DNA of 64,000 bases, taken from assembly GCA_963575745.1 (NCBI GenBank), contig CAUYUJ010014603.1, positions 119,552-183,551 of the forward strand, given 5' to 3'. Under the pieces are notes generated by a model that was given only the letters and a program-made list of their open reading frames with translations, was not told the DNA's origin and made no database searches. Every line of letters begins with the position of its first letter. Within the stretch, counting starts at the first letter, position 1. A program made the position numbers and the translations under genes. Below are positions 54,090 through 63,886 of the stretch, one piece after another. This DNA is from Prorocentrum cordatum (lineage: Eukaryota > Sar > Dinophyceae > Prorocentrales > Prorocentraceae).

Positions 54090-54740
54090 GCAGTGCTGCC
54101 GATCCCTGGCGCTGCCCCCCGAATCTCCTGCCGCCCATACCCCTCCCCGTTCCTCTGGCAGGAAGCGGAGGACGAGGCGCTGGAGGAGGAGCCACGCCAC
54201 CGTGTGAAAACCACGACCCCATGATGGAATGGAGCAGCGCAATTGCGACAGCCGAGCTGCGCCGCAGAGAAGAGACGGAGAAACGAACGGCGGCCGTCGA
54301 GACGCACAATTCCGCGTGAAAATTCAACGACAAGCTGTGAGGAGGAGGTCACGGCAACATGTGATAACCAAAGAGACGAGAAGGCAGGAGGGCGGAAGGA
54401 GGAGGAGGAGGCACAACAATACGGGAGGAGGAACAGGGAGAACAAGCGGACGAAAGTTGAAGAGAAGCATGTGCACATCATTGGCGGGCTCATCCAGCGC
54501 ACTCCGACCTGAAGGGTGGCACTCCGAGCGTGATCACTGTTGCAGTTGTGCCCGTCTTGTCTTTCCCTCGTGCCGTCCCGCGGCGACCGCGGACGGCGCC
54601 CCTGTCAACTCCAGACTGCTGGAAGTACGAGCACCCCCTCCCCCCCCCTCCCCAGGAGGGCAGTCGCGGTCTCGCGGCGGTGCGATGTACAAGGCTCGTG
54701 GTGCCGATCGAGGGGCGCGAGCAGGGTCGTGTTGTTGCCG
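54090..54740. other. Spacer, no gene assigned
   Basis: Balanced composition in parts, with overlapping frames on both strands (54229-54747 plus, 53936-54502 minus). Neither has a recognisable domain, and both overlap repeat ends. Confidence 0.45.
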
Positions 54741-54744
54741 GCGG

Positions 54745-54903
54745 TAGAAGAACAACTGGCCGCATGACCACCACCTTTCGGAGGTGCGCGCGGACTTCTC
54801 GTGTCGACGCTGGACTCCTCCGCTGGTTCGGGCCCATGGGATCCAATGGAGATCCGAGAAGTCGCGCGAACCTCCGGAAGTTTGTGCTGAAGCGGTTGTC
54901 GTC
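54745..54903. mobile_element. Foldback family C, copy 3
   Basis: TTTCGGAGGTGCGCGCGGAC at the left and GTCGCGCGAACCTCCGGAAG at the right, with GATCCGAGAAG inside. It is shorter in the core than the other copies. A family B element begins within a few bases. Confidence 0.75.
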
Positions 54904-54913
54904 ACGACTAAGC

Positions 54914-55096
54914 TTGTGTTGCTCCCATCGTACTGAAAAACCACATCCCAGAACTCATTTCGAGCATCCGGAAAAGTGTCGGAAGAGTGTCGAAACAGTG
55001 TCGGACGAGCGTCTCCCAGGGCCCGACGCGTGAAAACCCTCGAGTTTCGGTGCTTTTCTGGTGCTCGAAGTTCTTCCTGGCGTTGGAACATCATGA
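54914..55096 (+). mobile_element. TIR element, family B, copy 5
   Basis: 183 bp flanked by the perfect 8-bp duplication GACTAAGC (54906-54913 and 55097-55104). Left TGTGTTGCTCCCATCGTACT and right CGTTGGAACATCATGA, with the inner CATTTCGAGCA/GGTGCTCGAAG pair. Confidence 0.92.
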
Positions 55097-55104
55097 GACT
55101 AAGC

Positions 55105-55920
55105 GCGCAGCATGGTCCAGCAGCATCTCTGCCGCACCCTCTGCCGCCGCGGGCGAGCTCTCGGCGTGCCCAGCAGGGCCTCCTCGGGGGTGCTCAGCGC
55201 ACGCGCGCCTGCCCTCCCGAGCACTGCCCCGACCACGAGCTCACGCCGATCGAGACGCGGCTGAAACATCACAAGATCGCGCTTCGCTTCCCAGCCCCAG
55301 GGGGTGGGGGGAGGCTCCAGGTGAGGCGCCAGTGAGGGCCAACTGAGACGACGGCGGGTGCCCGTGTGAGACGGCGGCGAGGGCCCAACAGAGACGACGG
55401 TGCGGGCCCAGGTGACACGCCCCGGCCAAACTTTCGAGCCCGCCGATGCGTGGCCGCGAGGGGCTCTTTAGAAGCCTCCAAAAAAGCCCACGGCTGGTTT
55501 CGCGTCGCCGTGACGCTAGCACTGGTTTCCGACAGCGCGTGAATGGATCAAGCGTGAATGATCACGGCTTTTCGACAGCACAGACTCCAGCCCACAAGAC
55601 AGACTCCAGCCCACAAGCACGAAGCATAGCATCCGGAAGTGTGTCAGATTGGATTGTCTCACCGCCTTGCCCACGCACCTCTGACGTGCACATCGATCTG
55701 TTGCTCTTTTTCTTTCTCTCTCTCTCTCTCTCCCTCCCCAGGCCGCTGGCGGCCTCCAATCTTGAACGCCCGCGCTGGGGTCGCCGCCGCGTGAACTCGG
55801 CGCGAAGCTGCCGCATGAATGGACCATCTGCTGTACACTTGGATCCAGGCCAGGAGAACATCTCCTTCAAGAACCTGAGCCCATCCGTCGGCCAGAACAA
55901 GCAGAACATCCAAGGGTACC
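55105..55920. other. Spacer, no gene assigned
   Basis: 55330-55410 has short GAGACGACGG repeats. The rest looks unique, with short competing frames. A CACAAG.ACAGACTCCAGCC repeat lies near 55580-55610. Confidence 0.5.
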
Positions 55921-55924
55921 CTCG

Positions 55925-56048
55925 CAGGAGGAGGAGGAGGAGGAGGAGGAGGAGGAGAGGAGGAGGAGGGAGGAGGAGGAGGAGGAGGAGGAGGAGGAGG
56001 AGGAGGAGGAGGAGGAGGAGGAGGAGGAGAGAGGAGGAGGGGGATGCA
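55925..56048 (+). repeat. GGA microsatellite
   Basis: Nearly pure GGA tract. Overlapping poly-Arg/Pro/Leu frames are artefacts. Confidence 0.95.
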
Positions 56049-56146
56049 CAGGAACATCCGACAAGCACGAAGCACATCGGGGTACCCTCCCCAAGCCGAC
56101 CTCGATCTTTATACCTCGGTCCGACTGCAGCAACAGCACGGGTACC

Positions 56147-56310
56147 TTCAGGTGGTCGGGCGTGTCCCCCTACAGGCGGATTTGGAACGAACAATTCATA
56201 CCACTCGAAGAATATTCAAAAAGATGCTCAAACATAGTCAACAGATCGTCCCAGTACTACTTTTTACTATTTTTGAGTATTCCTCCTGTAGAGGGACGTG
56301 CCCGCCGTAA
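56147..56310 (+). mobile_element. TIR element, family A, copy 2
   Basis: 164 bp flanked by GGGTACC (56140-56146 and 56311-56317). GGTCGGGCGTGTCCCCCTAC at the left and GGGACGTGCCCGCCGTAA at the right, with AGATCGTCCC and ACTATTTTTGAGTATTCC inside. Confidence 0.9.
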
Positions 56311-56542
56311 GGGTACCAAGATGACACCTTTTCTGCTCGTCGTGCCCCGATGTGCCCGTACAGGTGCCACAGCAACGAGGCCGAATGCCCACTGCAACTG
56401 CACGCGGGCGCACACGATCACCAGCAGACGACACGCTGCGCGAAGCACCGTCCCAAGCATACCTCGAGCAGACGCGTGGAGAAGGACGAGGAGCAGCGGG
56501 AGGAGGAGGGAGAATTGAGCAGGGACCGACCTTCCCGGCATT

Positions 56543-56730
56543 GCTATAGTCCTACCACGAAATGTTCTTAGAACCCAAAAATGTTCTAAGAGCAAAAGCA
56601 ATGTTCTAAGAAGATAGACCCGATGTGATAAAACAAGACAGACTCTACCAGAAATGTTCTAAGAACATCTCGTGGAAACCACAAAAGAGGTTCTTAGAAT
56701 CTAAGAACATTGCTTGGTAGGGCTATATAG
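56543..56730 (+). mobile_element. TIR element, family P
   Basis: GCTATAGTCCTACCACGAAA and the inverse-like TTGCTTGGTAGGGCTATATA, about 27 bp of inverted repeat. AATGTTCTAAGAAC/GTTCTTAGAA words are repeated inside in both orientations. AT-richer than the surroundings. One copy in the window. Confidence 0.7.
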
Positions 56731-56834
56731 GCGAGCCAGGACGCTCCGCCACTTCTTGAGGGAAGGCGGGCGGAGGTGCCGAAGGGGGGCCGCCGCCGCG
56801 CCCACGGCGGTGCAGCCCCGACGCAGCACTTGAC

Positions 56835-57033
56835 TGAAGTCGGGCCTGTCCCCCTACAGGGGGATTTTCTACGAAAAATGCCAAATGCCCCCAAAATTGT
56901 CAAACAAGTACTCCAAAAATGGTCTGGGGACTATTTTTGGAATGTTTCTTTTGTCACCTGTTGGGGGTATTTTGGGGGGTATCTTTTATTCTTCGTCGAA
57001 AATCCCCTTGTACGGGGGACACGCCCGCCTTAA
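56835..57033 (+). mobile_element. TIR element, family A, copy 3
   Basis: 199 bp flanked by CACTTGAC (56827-56834) and CACTCGAC (57034-57041), 7/8. GTCGGGCCTGTCCCCCTACA at the left and GGGGGACACGCCCGCCTTAA at the right. The interior has its own inverted half-repeat (GGGGATTTTCTACGAAAAAT near 56860 against TTCGTCGAAAATCCCC near 56990), so this copy folds more fully than the others. Confidence 0.9.
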
Positions 57034-57059
57034 CACTCGACCTCGCCGCCGCCGCCGCG

Positions 57060-57450
57060 ACGACGCCGCCGAGCGCGCGGGCCCGCGCGGCGCCCCCCCC
57101 GGCGCGCGGGGGTCCTCCGGCGAGGCCCCCGTGCGCGGGGGCGCCCCCCCCGGCGCGCGGAGCCCGATCGCCCGTTTGGGCGGCCCGGTCGCCCCCTGCG
57201 GCGCGCCCTCTCGGGCAGAAAGGGGGCGGCGGTGTGCTCCTGCTTCTCCTCCTCCTCCTCCTCCTCCTCCTCCTCCTGCTCCTCCTCCTCCTCCTGCTCC
57301 TGCTCCTCCTGCTCCTCCTGCTCCTCCTCCTCCTCCTCCTCCTCCTCCTCCTGCTCCTGCTCCTGCTCCTCCTCCTCCTCCTCCTCCTGCTCCTCCTGCT
57401 CCTCCTCCTCCTCCTCCTCTTCCTCCTCCTCCTCCTCCTCCTCCTTGGAG
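57060..57450. repeat. CpG-rich block then CTC/CTGCTC microsatellite
   Basis: 57230-57445 is a CTC tract with CTG interruptions. 57060-57230 is very CpG-rich. No gene. Confidence 0.9.
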
Positions 57451-57675
57451 GGCACGCGCGGGGGGGCGCGCGCCGCGGAAATCTATCCACGGACACCCTC
57501 CGAGGAGCTCTGCATGTAGTTGTCTTCCAGGAGGTGCCGGTGTCTCTTAAGCTGCTGGCTCCCAGCAGTGATCTATGCGCCGCCGCCCCCCGAAGAGGCC
57601 CAGGAGCCATCCATTGGAGGGCCCGCGTCTGTGTATTCTTCTGTGGCGGAGGGGGAGCTTGGGAGGATCACGACG

Positions 57676-57945
57676 TCACGATGCTGCTGGCTGACGATCG
57701 GGCCTCGGGAGTATCTGGCGGCCCTGGTCTCTGGAGTTCGCGCGGGGCAGGAGAAAAAGCCTGGAGGTCCTGCAACGCATCGTCATCACAACCTCGTGCT
57801 CCTCTGAGAACTGCAGGACTCGCTTGTCGTGGTCGTGCAGAAGAAGAGGTCGGGCTTGGTGCTCGGTCTGGGCGGCTCGTTTCAGCGTTTCCCTCACCAC
57901 ATGCCCCACACGTTGACGCCTGCTTCCGAAGAAGTGGCGCGATCT
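57676..57945 (-). CDS. Possible coding fragment, unknown
   Basis: The minus frame reads RHFFGSRRQRVGHVVRETLK and continues to MTMRCRTSRLFLLPRA, with reasonable composition and no repeats. Other frames over the same DNA are nearly as long, there is no start or splice support, and no family is recognised. Weak. Confidence 0.15.
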   Translation of the reverse strand, partial: RSRHFFGSRRQRVGHVVRETLKRAAQTEHQARPLLLHDHDKRVLQFSEEHEVVMTMRCRTSRLFLLPRANSRDQGRQILPRPDRQPAAS

Positions 57946-57949
57946 GGCG

Positions 57950-58715
57950 CGTGAGGGCGGGGAGGAAGAAGAGGAGGGTAAGCAGTAAAAGGACAACTAA
58001 GATATAATAGCATGTCAACACAGTAAGGATCAAAGCTCATGCTCACACAGACGTTGTTTGGACAGTAGCCCGAGACGCAAAGTAAACACATCCATACCCA
58101 TAAAAAAGGGCCTACGCTCAACTGCCAGTAAAGCGCGGGGAGCATCTTTCTCAGCCCCTCGTGAGCCCCCTGGGGTGCTCTGCACGCCATGCCGAGGACG
58201 GGGCAACTGGCCGTGGACGACAAACGGCGATGGACAGCACTGCCAATTTGCTGTCGCTGTCTCCGAAAACTCAGGAACGATCAAGATCTACAGATCCTGA
58301 CCTTCTGGAAACAACTGCCCGCCCTCTGCCCGTCCTGACTCACCGCCGCCCCACGCCCGCGCAGAGCCACCTTCGGCTGCCTCTGGAGGCTCAGATCCCT
58401 GTAGGCGCGCGAGCGGTACAGGAAGTCCTTCAGCGGCCTGGGCGGGGGGACGCTGGCCGGGAGGCCAGGACCGGGGGGCGGAGGGCAGGAGGATCAGGGG
58501 GATCGGGAGGAGATGGAGGGGAGCGGGAAGGTGCACATGATGAGCCCCCAAAAGGCCCCCAAGCCTTTGGGAGAAGACCTAAATTAGGAGGGTCAAGAAT
58601 ACCAGGCATAAGGGGGCTCTTTCTTGCAGATGCATCGGGCCAAACCGCCGAGACCTATTCTCCCGAATGCAAAGACGGGGACCTCAGTGAGGCCGCGTCT
58701 TCACTGTGTTATCAA
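57950..58715. other. Spacer, no gene assigned
   Basis: Mixed composition with competing frames on both strands (58161-58778 plus is the longest). None shows a domain or conserved pattern. Confidence 0.45.
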
Positions 58716-58717
58716 GA

Positions 58718-58850
58718 TTCGGTCGAGCACGTGCTCCTACACGCGAATGAAAAATGTAAAAGTACCCCCAACAAATGATTAAAGATTGTCAAAATGATCG
58801 AAAACTCGTCCCCCGAATTTTTGTTCCCCAATTAGTGCTTGCACTGATGG
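58718..58850 (+). mobile_element. Diverged element related to family A
   Basis: CGGTCGAGCACGTGCTCCTACACGCGAATG-like left end (compare GGTCGGGCATGTCCTCCTACA), then CCCAACAAATGATTAAAG and CTCGTCCCCCGA, which match the interior of the 2.1-kb family A copy near 53985-54025. The right end is not the usual TIR but ends in TTAGTGCTTGCAC, whose inverse occurs at 53938. Confidence 0.4.
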
Positions 58851-58899
58851 GGTCCCAGCGGAAATTGCAAGATTTGGCGAACATGTCCCGCAAATTTTG

Positions 58900-59510
58900 G
58901 TGGCCGGCTGGGTTCCCGGGTTCCCGGCTCTGGGTTCCCGGGTTGCTGGTCATTGGTTCCGGTCCGATTTCGGTGGGTTCCGGGCTCCCGGGTTCCTGGG
59001 TTCTCGGCCGATCTCCTGATCGCTATCCTGATCGATCCCTTGTCAAACCACGCCTTCGGACAAAAACGTAATTTTGAATATTACATTTTAGGTGTGCCCC
59101 CCGGCCTGGCTGTTAGCGTTTTGGGGCGGCCCCCCCTTCCTGTAGACGGCCCCCTCACTAATCTTTCTCGATCCCAGCTGGTGTTCGTCTCGAGGAGCAC
59201 GGGCCTCCGCCTGCACTCCGGCCCCGCGGGGGGGCCTGGGCCCGCGAGGGGGCCTCCCGGTCCGATTTCGGTGGGTTCCGGGCTCCCGGCTTCCTGGGTT
59301 CCTGGTCGATCTCCTCATCGAACTCTGTCTCGATCCCTTTTCAAACCATCCACTGAATGGTCCACCGAGCCACTCTTTGTCGATCTCGTTCTCGATCCCA
59401 GCTGGTGTTACTCTCGAGGAGCACGGGCCTCCGCCTGCACTCCGGCCCCGCGGGGGGGCCTGGGCCCGCGAGGGGGCCTCCCGGCTGCTCGGCGCGCGCC
59501 CCCCCCCCCG
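58900..59510 (+). repeat. Two ~220-300-bp-spaced direct repeats
   Basis: TCCGATTTCGGTGGGTTCCG occurs at about 58967 and 59260. TCGATCCCAGCTGGTGTT with the following ~85 bp occurs at about 59169 and 59391. So a ~220-bp unit is duplicated, with a third partial. Followed by GGGGCGGAGG tracts to 59630. Confidence 0.85.
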
Positions 59511-59637
59511 CCGAGCTCCGGGGCGAGGGGCCCGGGGGGGAGAGGCGGAGAGGCGGAGGAGGGGGGGCCACGCTAGGGAGGAGGAGGGGGGGAGAGGCGG
59601 AGGAGGGGCGGAGGAGGGGCGGAGGGGGGGGATAGGG

Positions 59638-59802
59638 ACAGGGCTCGGTCGGGCGTGTCCACCCACGGGCGGGTTCTGGACGACAAGTGTAACATACCCC
59701 CAGAAAAGCAAACAACACATTCCAACATACTTCCACATCGTCCCACGGCTGTTCTGTACTATTTTTGGATATTCCTCCTGTTGAGGGACAGGCCCGCCGA
59801 AA
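59638..59802 (+). mobile_element. TIR element, family A, copy 4
   Basis: 165 bp flanked by the perfect duplication GGATAGGG (59630-59637 and 59803-59810). GGTCGGGCGTGTCCACCCAC and GAGGGACAGGCCCGCCGAAA at the ends, with ACATCGTCCC and ACTATTTTTGGATATTCC inside. Confidence 0.92.
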
Positions 59803-59810
59803 GGATAGGG

Positions 59811-59990
59811 GGGGAACATCGACCTGTAATCGGCGATGCGTCGCCGATGGATCGGCGGTGGGCCTCCGATAGCGAATCCGCACCTTCCTGGGCAGGTTGT
59901 GGTTATCGGGCCCCTATCGGCGATCAATGGGCCAATGGGGGTCGATGTATCCCCTCCTGTGCAAATCCTCCCCTATCGTTGCCCCCAGGA
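59811..59990. mobile_element. Inverted-repeat element, family N, copy 1
   Basis: Contains GCGATG.GTCGCCGATGGATC, ATAG.GAATCCGCAC.. and TATCGGGCCCCTATCGGCGAT. The second copy is 63482-63690. The ends hold inverted AACATCGACC/GGGTCGATGT words. Confidence 0.65.
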
Positions 59991-59999
59991 GGAGCAGGG

Positions 60000-60395
60000 A
60001 AGGGAGGGGCAGGGTCAGGGAGAGAGCAGCGGAGGCGGGGGAGACATGCTGGGAATGCTGGGACGGTGAACGCACGTGTTAGCAGATCCGAATCGGAGGG
60101 GGGGGGGGACAGGACAAAACAGGTCATCCGCATGAAGGGGTCCGTCAATGCGCCCGCTAAGGTGCAGTGTAGAGCGTATGCGTAATGCCCCTGCGTGAGT
60201 GTTATGCAGCAAGGACTCGACAGCCTTTCGACATCTTGTTGTGGGGAGGAGGCGGAGGAGGAGCGACCGCCCCCTCTGCGCGGCTCGCGGCCCCGACATC
60301 GCAGAAGCGACCGGCGCTGCCCCAGATGGCGGCCCCGCAGCCCGCTGTCGCTCCAGGTGTGCCCTTCTCGTCGTGTTCTCTCCTCGCACCGTCTT
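60000..60395. other. GC-rich spacer
   Basis: No gene or named repeat. Confidence 0.5.
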
Positions 60396-60398
60396 CTC

Positions 60399-60557
60399 TT
60401 CGGTCGCGCGTGTCTTCCTACATGGGGGGGGGTGGACGAAAAATGAGACATAGCCGAAACATGCGCACGCCAAAAGTGTCAAACATCGTCCCAAGACTAT
60501 ATGTTTTAACTATGTGTGAATATTCCTTCTGTAGGTAGAGGGACAAGCCCGACGTAA
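60399..60557 (+). mobile_element. TIR element, family A, copy 5
   Basis: 159 bp flanked by GTCTTCTC (60391-60398) and GTCTTTTC (60558-60565), 7/8. GGTCGCGCGTGTCTTCCTAC at the left and GGGACAAGCCCGACGTAA at the right. An extra GTAGA lies inside the right TIR. Confidence 0.88.
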
Positions 60558-60574
60558 GTCTTTTCCCATCTGCA

Positions 60575-61215
60575 TTATTGTCTCTGTCTCCTTCTCCTCC
60601 TCGACCTACCATCCTTCCGCATCCTGCCGCCTCCTGCCTCGGTGCCTCGCCCAATCCCTGCCCCCATCCCTACACTACCCCACTTTCCCTTAGGACCCCG
60701 CACTTCCCTCCTCGTCCCTTTCTTCATCATTGCATACTCGTTTTCCTCCGACCCGTCCTTGTCTTCTTCTTCCATCCTGCTCCTCGGCCTCGTCTTATTC
60801 CTCCAAGCCCCCCGCCTGATTCTCCTCCTCCTCCTCCTCCTCATCCTCGTCCTCCTCGTCCTCGTCCTCGTCCTCGTCCTCCTCCTCCTCCTCCTCCTCC
60901 TCCTCCTCATCCCCCTCCTCCTCGTCTTCCTCCTCCTCGTCCTCTTCCTCCTCCTATTGCTTCTCCTCCTGCTCCTCCTCCTCTTCCTCCTCCTCCTCCT
61001 CCTCCTCCTCCCGCTCCCGTCCGATTGATCATCGCCCCCTCCTCCCTCCATGCCCTCCTCCCCCCGCTCGGCCCCTCGTGCTCCTCGCCACTCCCTCTCC
61101 TCTCCTTCCTCTCCCTCCCTCCCTCCTCTTCTTCCTCCCTCCCTCCTTTCGCTGACCCATCATTCCCTCATTCCTTCCCTCTCCCTCCACCCCTCCCTCC
61201 CTCCCTCCCTCCCTC
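60575..61215 (+). repeat. CTC/CCTC-rich tracts
   Basis: CTC/CTCGTC at 60800-61020 and CCCT-rich at 61080-61215. All frames low complexity. Confidence 0.9.
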
Positions 61216-61576
61216 GCGCGTCTGCCGCGCGGCCCTCCTGCCGCTGCTGAGCACCTGCTCCTCCGCGGCGCCCTCCCCGAGGCCCGCCGGGACTCCGCCA
61301 GGACTCCGCCGGGGGCGGGGGCCCCAGCCGGGATGGCGCCCGGGGGGAAGGGCGGCCGGCTGCAGCCTGTGTTCCCCCTGCTGTTCAGCACCCCCCTCCG
61401 CCACCCCGATGCCTGGTGTTGCCAGACGCGTTCCTGACCGAAGGTGCCCCCAGGAGTGCTTCTCCGAGGAGGCCCCCATGGCAAAGCACCCCGTCGCGAG
61501 GCCCAGGGGAGGGGGGGGGGGCCCAGGGGCTCCAGAGTGGAGCGAAAAGTTGGGGGCGTCTCTCGGGGCTTCGGAC

Positions 61577-61722
61577 TTGATTGGACAGGACACGCGAGAG
61601 GACACGAGACCCTTCCGAGGAACACGTCGCCACAAAACTGTAGGAAGCATGTGTCGCAAGACACTGCATGGACACGAGGGTACCCTCGATTTGGCAGGGT
61701 CGACCTACTAATCTGGGCCGCC
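61577..61722 (+). mobile_element. Dispersed element, family H, copy 2
   Basis: GGACAGGACACGCGAGAGGA .. GATTTGGCAGGGTCGACCTA .. CTGGGCCGCCTGTA, matching 31360-31502. Confidence 0.7.
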
Positions 61723-61896
61723 TGTAGATGGAGCCGGAGCAGATGGGGTCGGAGGATCGCGCCGCATAGCCGGTCGCCGATGCATCGGCGACGTCGACGT
61801 GAAGCAAATCGGGCTCCACAGCGGGCCGCATCGGCGATGCATCGGTGATGCGGCGCGATCCTCCGGCCCCATCCACTCCGACCCCATCTAGGAGGC
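61723..61896. mobile_element. Inverted-repeat element, family K, copy 3
   Basis: GATGGGGTCGGAGGATCGCG at the left and CGCGATCCTCCGGCCCCATC at the right, an obvious long inverted repeat, with CGCCGATGCATCGGCG words inside. Shorter than the two copies in the giant palindrome. Directly adjoins family H. Confidence 0.8.
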
Positions 61897-61902
61897 CTAG
61901 AG

Positions 61903-61965
61903 TTAGGGCGGGCATGTCCTCCTACAGGGGGATTATGGATGGGGGAAAAAAGGAAGAACAAAAAA
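61903..61965 (+). mobile_element. TIR element, family A, left end only
   Basis: TTAGGGCGGGCATGTCCTCC then TACAGGGGGATTATGG. No matching right end is found in the remaining 2.1 kb, so it is either truncated or a long copy running past the window. Confidence 0.7.
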
Positions 61966-62096
61966 ACAATGCGGAAACATGGGCCGCTCGGAGCGCCCGC
62001 GGGGCCGACTCCCGAGAAGGCGTCCCGCCGGCGCGAGCGCGGGCGCGCGCTGCACCGGAGGGGGGGGGGCGGGCGGGGCCCTCCGCGGGCCCGGGC

Positions 62097-62221
62097 CACC
62101 GCTCGGACGGCCCTTCCCTGTGCTTCTGGCTCGGTTTCGTGCGTGGGTTTTTGTCGCCAGATGATCCAGGGTGCTCCTCGATGGTCCTCGCCGAGGGAAA
62201 AATACACACGTCCGAGCGGTG
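62097..62221 (+). mobile_element. TIR element, family D, copy 2
   Basis: 125 bp with a perfect 13-bp terminal inverted repeat (CACCGCTCGGACG / CGTCCGAGCGGTG). Interior as in 39502-39623. It lies inside the sequence following the family A left end. Confidence 0.9.
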
Positions 62222-62299
62222 CCGAGGGCCTGGGGGGGCCGTCCAGGAAAAGCGGCTCGGGGCTGCGGGGGCAAGAGCAGCACCGATGACTATAGGGGA

Positions 62300-62510
62300 A
62301 CGAGCCGTGCCATGAGCATAAACATGAAAACTCGGAGCTCCGCGAGGACTTCTCGGAGATCGGCGCTGGATCCCCCTTTTTTTGGCGCGCGGAGCGCGCC
62401 AGGGGCTGCGCCGGAGGCGCCACCATGGGGGCCCAGCGCCGATCCGAAAAGTCCGCGCGGCCCTTCGAGCTTGCATGCTTATGCTTATGCTTATGTTTAT
62501 GTTTATGTCT
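62300..62510. mobile_element. Foldback family C, copy 4
   Basis: CATGAGCATAAACATG .. CTCGGAGCTCCGCGAGGACT at the left, GTCCGCGCGGCCCTTCGAG .. GCTTATGTTTATG at the right, with a GGCGCGCGGAGCGCGCC core. The right flank has expanded CTTATG units. Confidence 0.8.
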
Positions 62511-62770
62511 TTATGCTGATGTTTTTGTCAGATCTCCCTATCGATCTCATTGAATCGACTCCACTCTCGGTCTCACGATCGACCTTACAATCGTCCTCTA
62601 TCGATTACACTATCGATCTCATTATCGATCTCACAATCGATCTCAAGATCCATATGACTAAAATCATCCACTGATTCGGGTTTTCTCAGGTGTAATGTTT
62701 TCATGCTTCTGTCATTGTTCGCTCCCCTACTGACACGCCGCCGCGGGGGGAGGCCATCGGCGGCGTGTTT

Positions 62771-62964
62771 CGGGAGCGGCCAAGAGGGGGGCGTCCAAGA
62801 GGAGGGGTGCAAATCATGACTGGCGGATTGAGCGCGGCCCAGCTGGGGGGCCAGGGACGTGATGAAAGGAGACGAGGCGCCATGAAATCTGGGGAAAAAT
62901 CGTGGCCCACGCCATGAGATCCACCCCTTCCCTAGTCATCCCCCCCCTCTTTGCCGCCCCCGAG
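62771..62964 (+). mobile_element. TIR element, family E, copy 2
   Basis: 194 bp, with the same termini as 22181-22375 (CGGGAGCGGCCAAGAGGGGG .. CCCCCCTCTTTGCCGCCCCC). Confidence 0.85.
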
Positions 62965-63320
62965 TGTTGCCGTTCCAGGAGCACCGGGCCCTCGGGCGGA
63001 GGCGGAGGCGCAGGCCCCGTGCCGACGGGCTCCCGACGGCAGCGCGCCCCGCGGATCCCGGGGGGGCCTCCCCTGGGAGGGCGCCCCCTGGGCCCAGGGC
63101 CGCTCCTCTCGGGACCCCTTTTTCTCGGAGAGGCAGCGCTGCCGTCAGCCCGTGCATTGGCGGCGCGCACAAGGGGGTGGAGGGAGGGGGAGGGCTTCTT
63201 GGAAGGGGGCTGCCTCTTAGAAGGCGCCGGCCTTACATCTATAGATAAGGCCCGCGCCTTCTAAGAAGCAGGGGTGCTTCCAAGAAGCCCTCCTCCCTCC
63301 CCTCACCCCCCTCTGCGCGT
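62965..63320. other. GC-rich spacer with a hairpin
   Basis: 63195-63300 folds: GGGCTTCTTGGAAGG and CTTAGAAGGCGCCGGCCTTA pair with AAGGCCCGCGCCTTCTAAG and CTTCCAAGAAGCCC around an ATCTATAGAT core. It could be another snap-back element. No gene. Confidence 0.6.
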
Positions 63321-63325
63321 GGCTG

Positions 63326-63483
63326 AGTGTAGTAAGGATGCGCGATAAGGCCCTGGGAACCCATTTCGAAGCTATTCGAGCGGGGCGCGGCCAACGAAAG
63401 TGGCCGAGGATGGACCGAGGAGGCAGGGATGCAAGGGTACCCTTGGGAAGGCTGCCCATCCTTACTGTGCGGGTTGACTGTAG
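63326..63483 (+). mobile_element. TIR element, family I, copy 3
   Basis: GTAGTAAGGATGCGCGATAA at the left and ATCCTTACTGTGCGGGTTGA then CTGTAG at the right, with GAGCGGGGCGCGGCCAACGA inside. Confidence 0.8.
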
Positions 63484-63690
63484 GTGAGGACCACTCAGGG
63501 GGAAACAACGGGGTGGACACGGCGATACATGGCCGATGGATCGGCGATAGGCCCCCGATGGCGCTTCCGCACGGTCCTGGGCGGAGTGGGCTATCAGGCC
63601 CCTGCCGGCGATGAATGGGCAATTGGGGGCAGATGCGTTCCCCCCTGAGCATATCCCCGCCTAACGATGCCCCTGACTCCCTTTCGTGGC
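63484..63690. mobile_element. Element family N, copy 2
   Basis: GGCGATACATGGCCGATGGA, GGCCCCCGATGGCGCTTCCG and TCAGGCCCCTGCCGGCGATG parallel copy 1 at 59811-59990. Confidence 0.6.
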
Positions 63691-63704
63691 AAGAGGGGCC
63701 AAGC

Positions 63705-63886
63705 TAGAGAAAGAAACAACGGCATAAACATAAACTTTTGGAGATCCGCGGAGATCCTCGCTGGGCCCCTCACTGGCCCGCGGAGCGCGCCAGGGGCGGC
63801 GCCTCCGCCGCCGAGGGGGGCCCAGCGCGGATCCAAGAAACCTGCGCGGAACGCCAACAGTTTATGTTGATGGCGTTTTTTTCTTC
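63705..63886. mobile_element. Foldback family C, copy 5
   Basis: CGGCATAAACATAAACTTTT .. GGAGCGCGCC core .. AACAGTTTATGTTGATGGCG. The arms include GATCCGCGGAGATC and GATCCAAGAAACCTGCGCGG. Confidence 0.8.
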
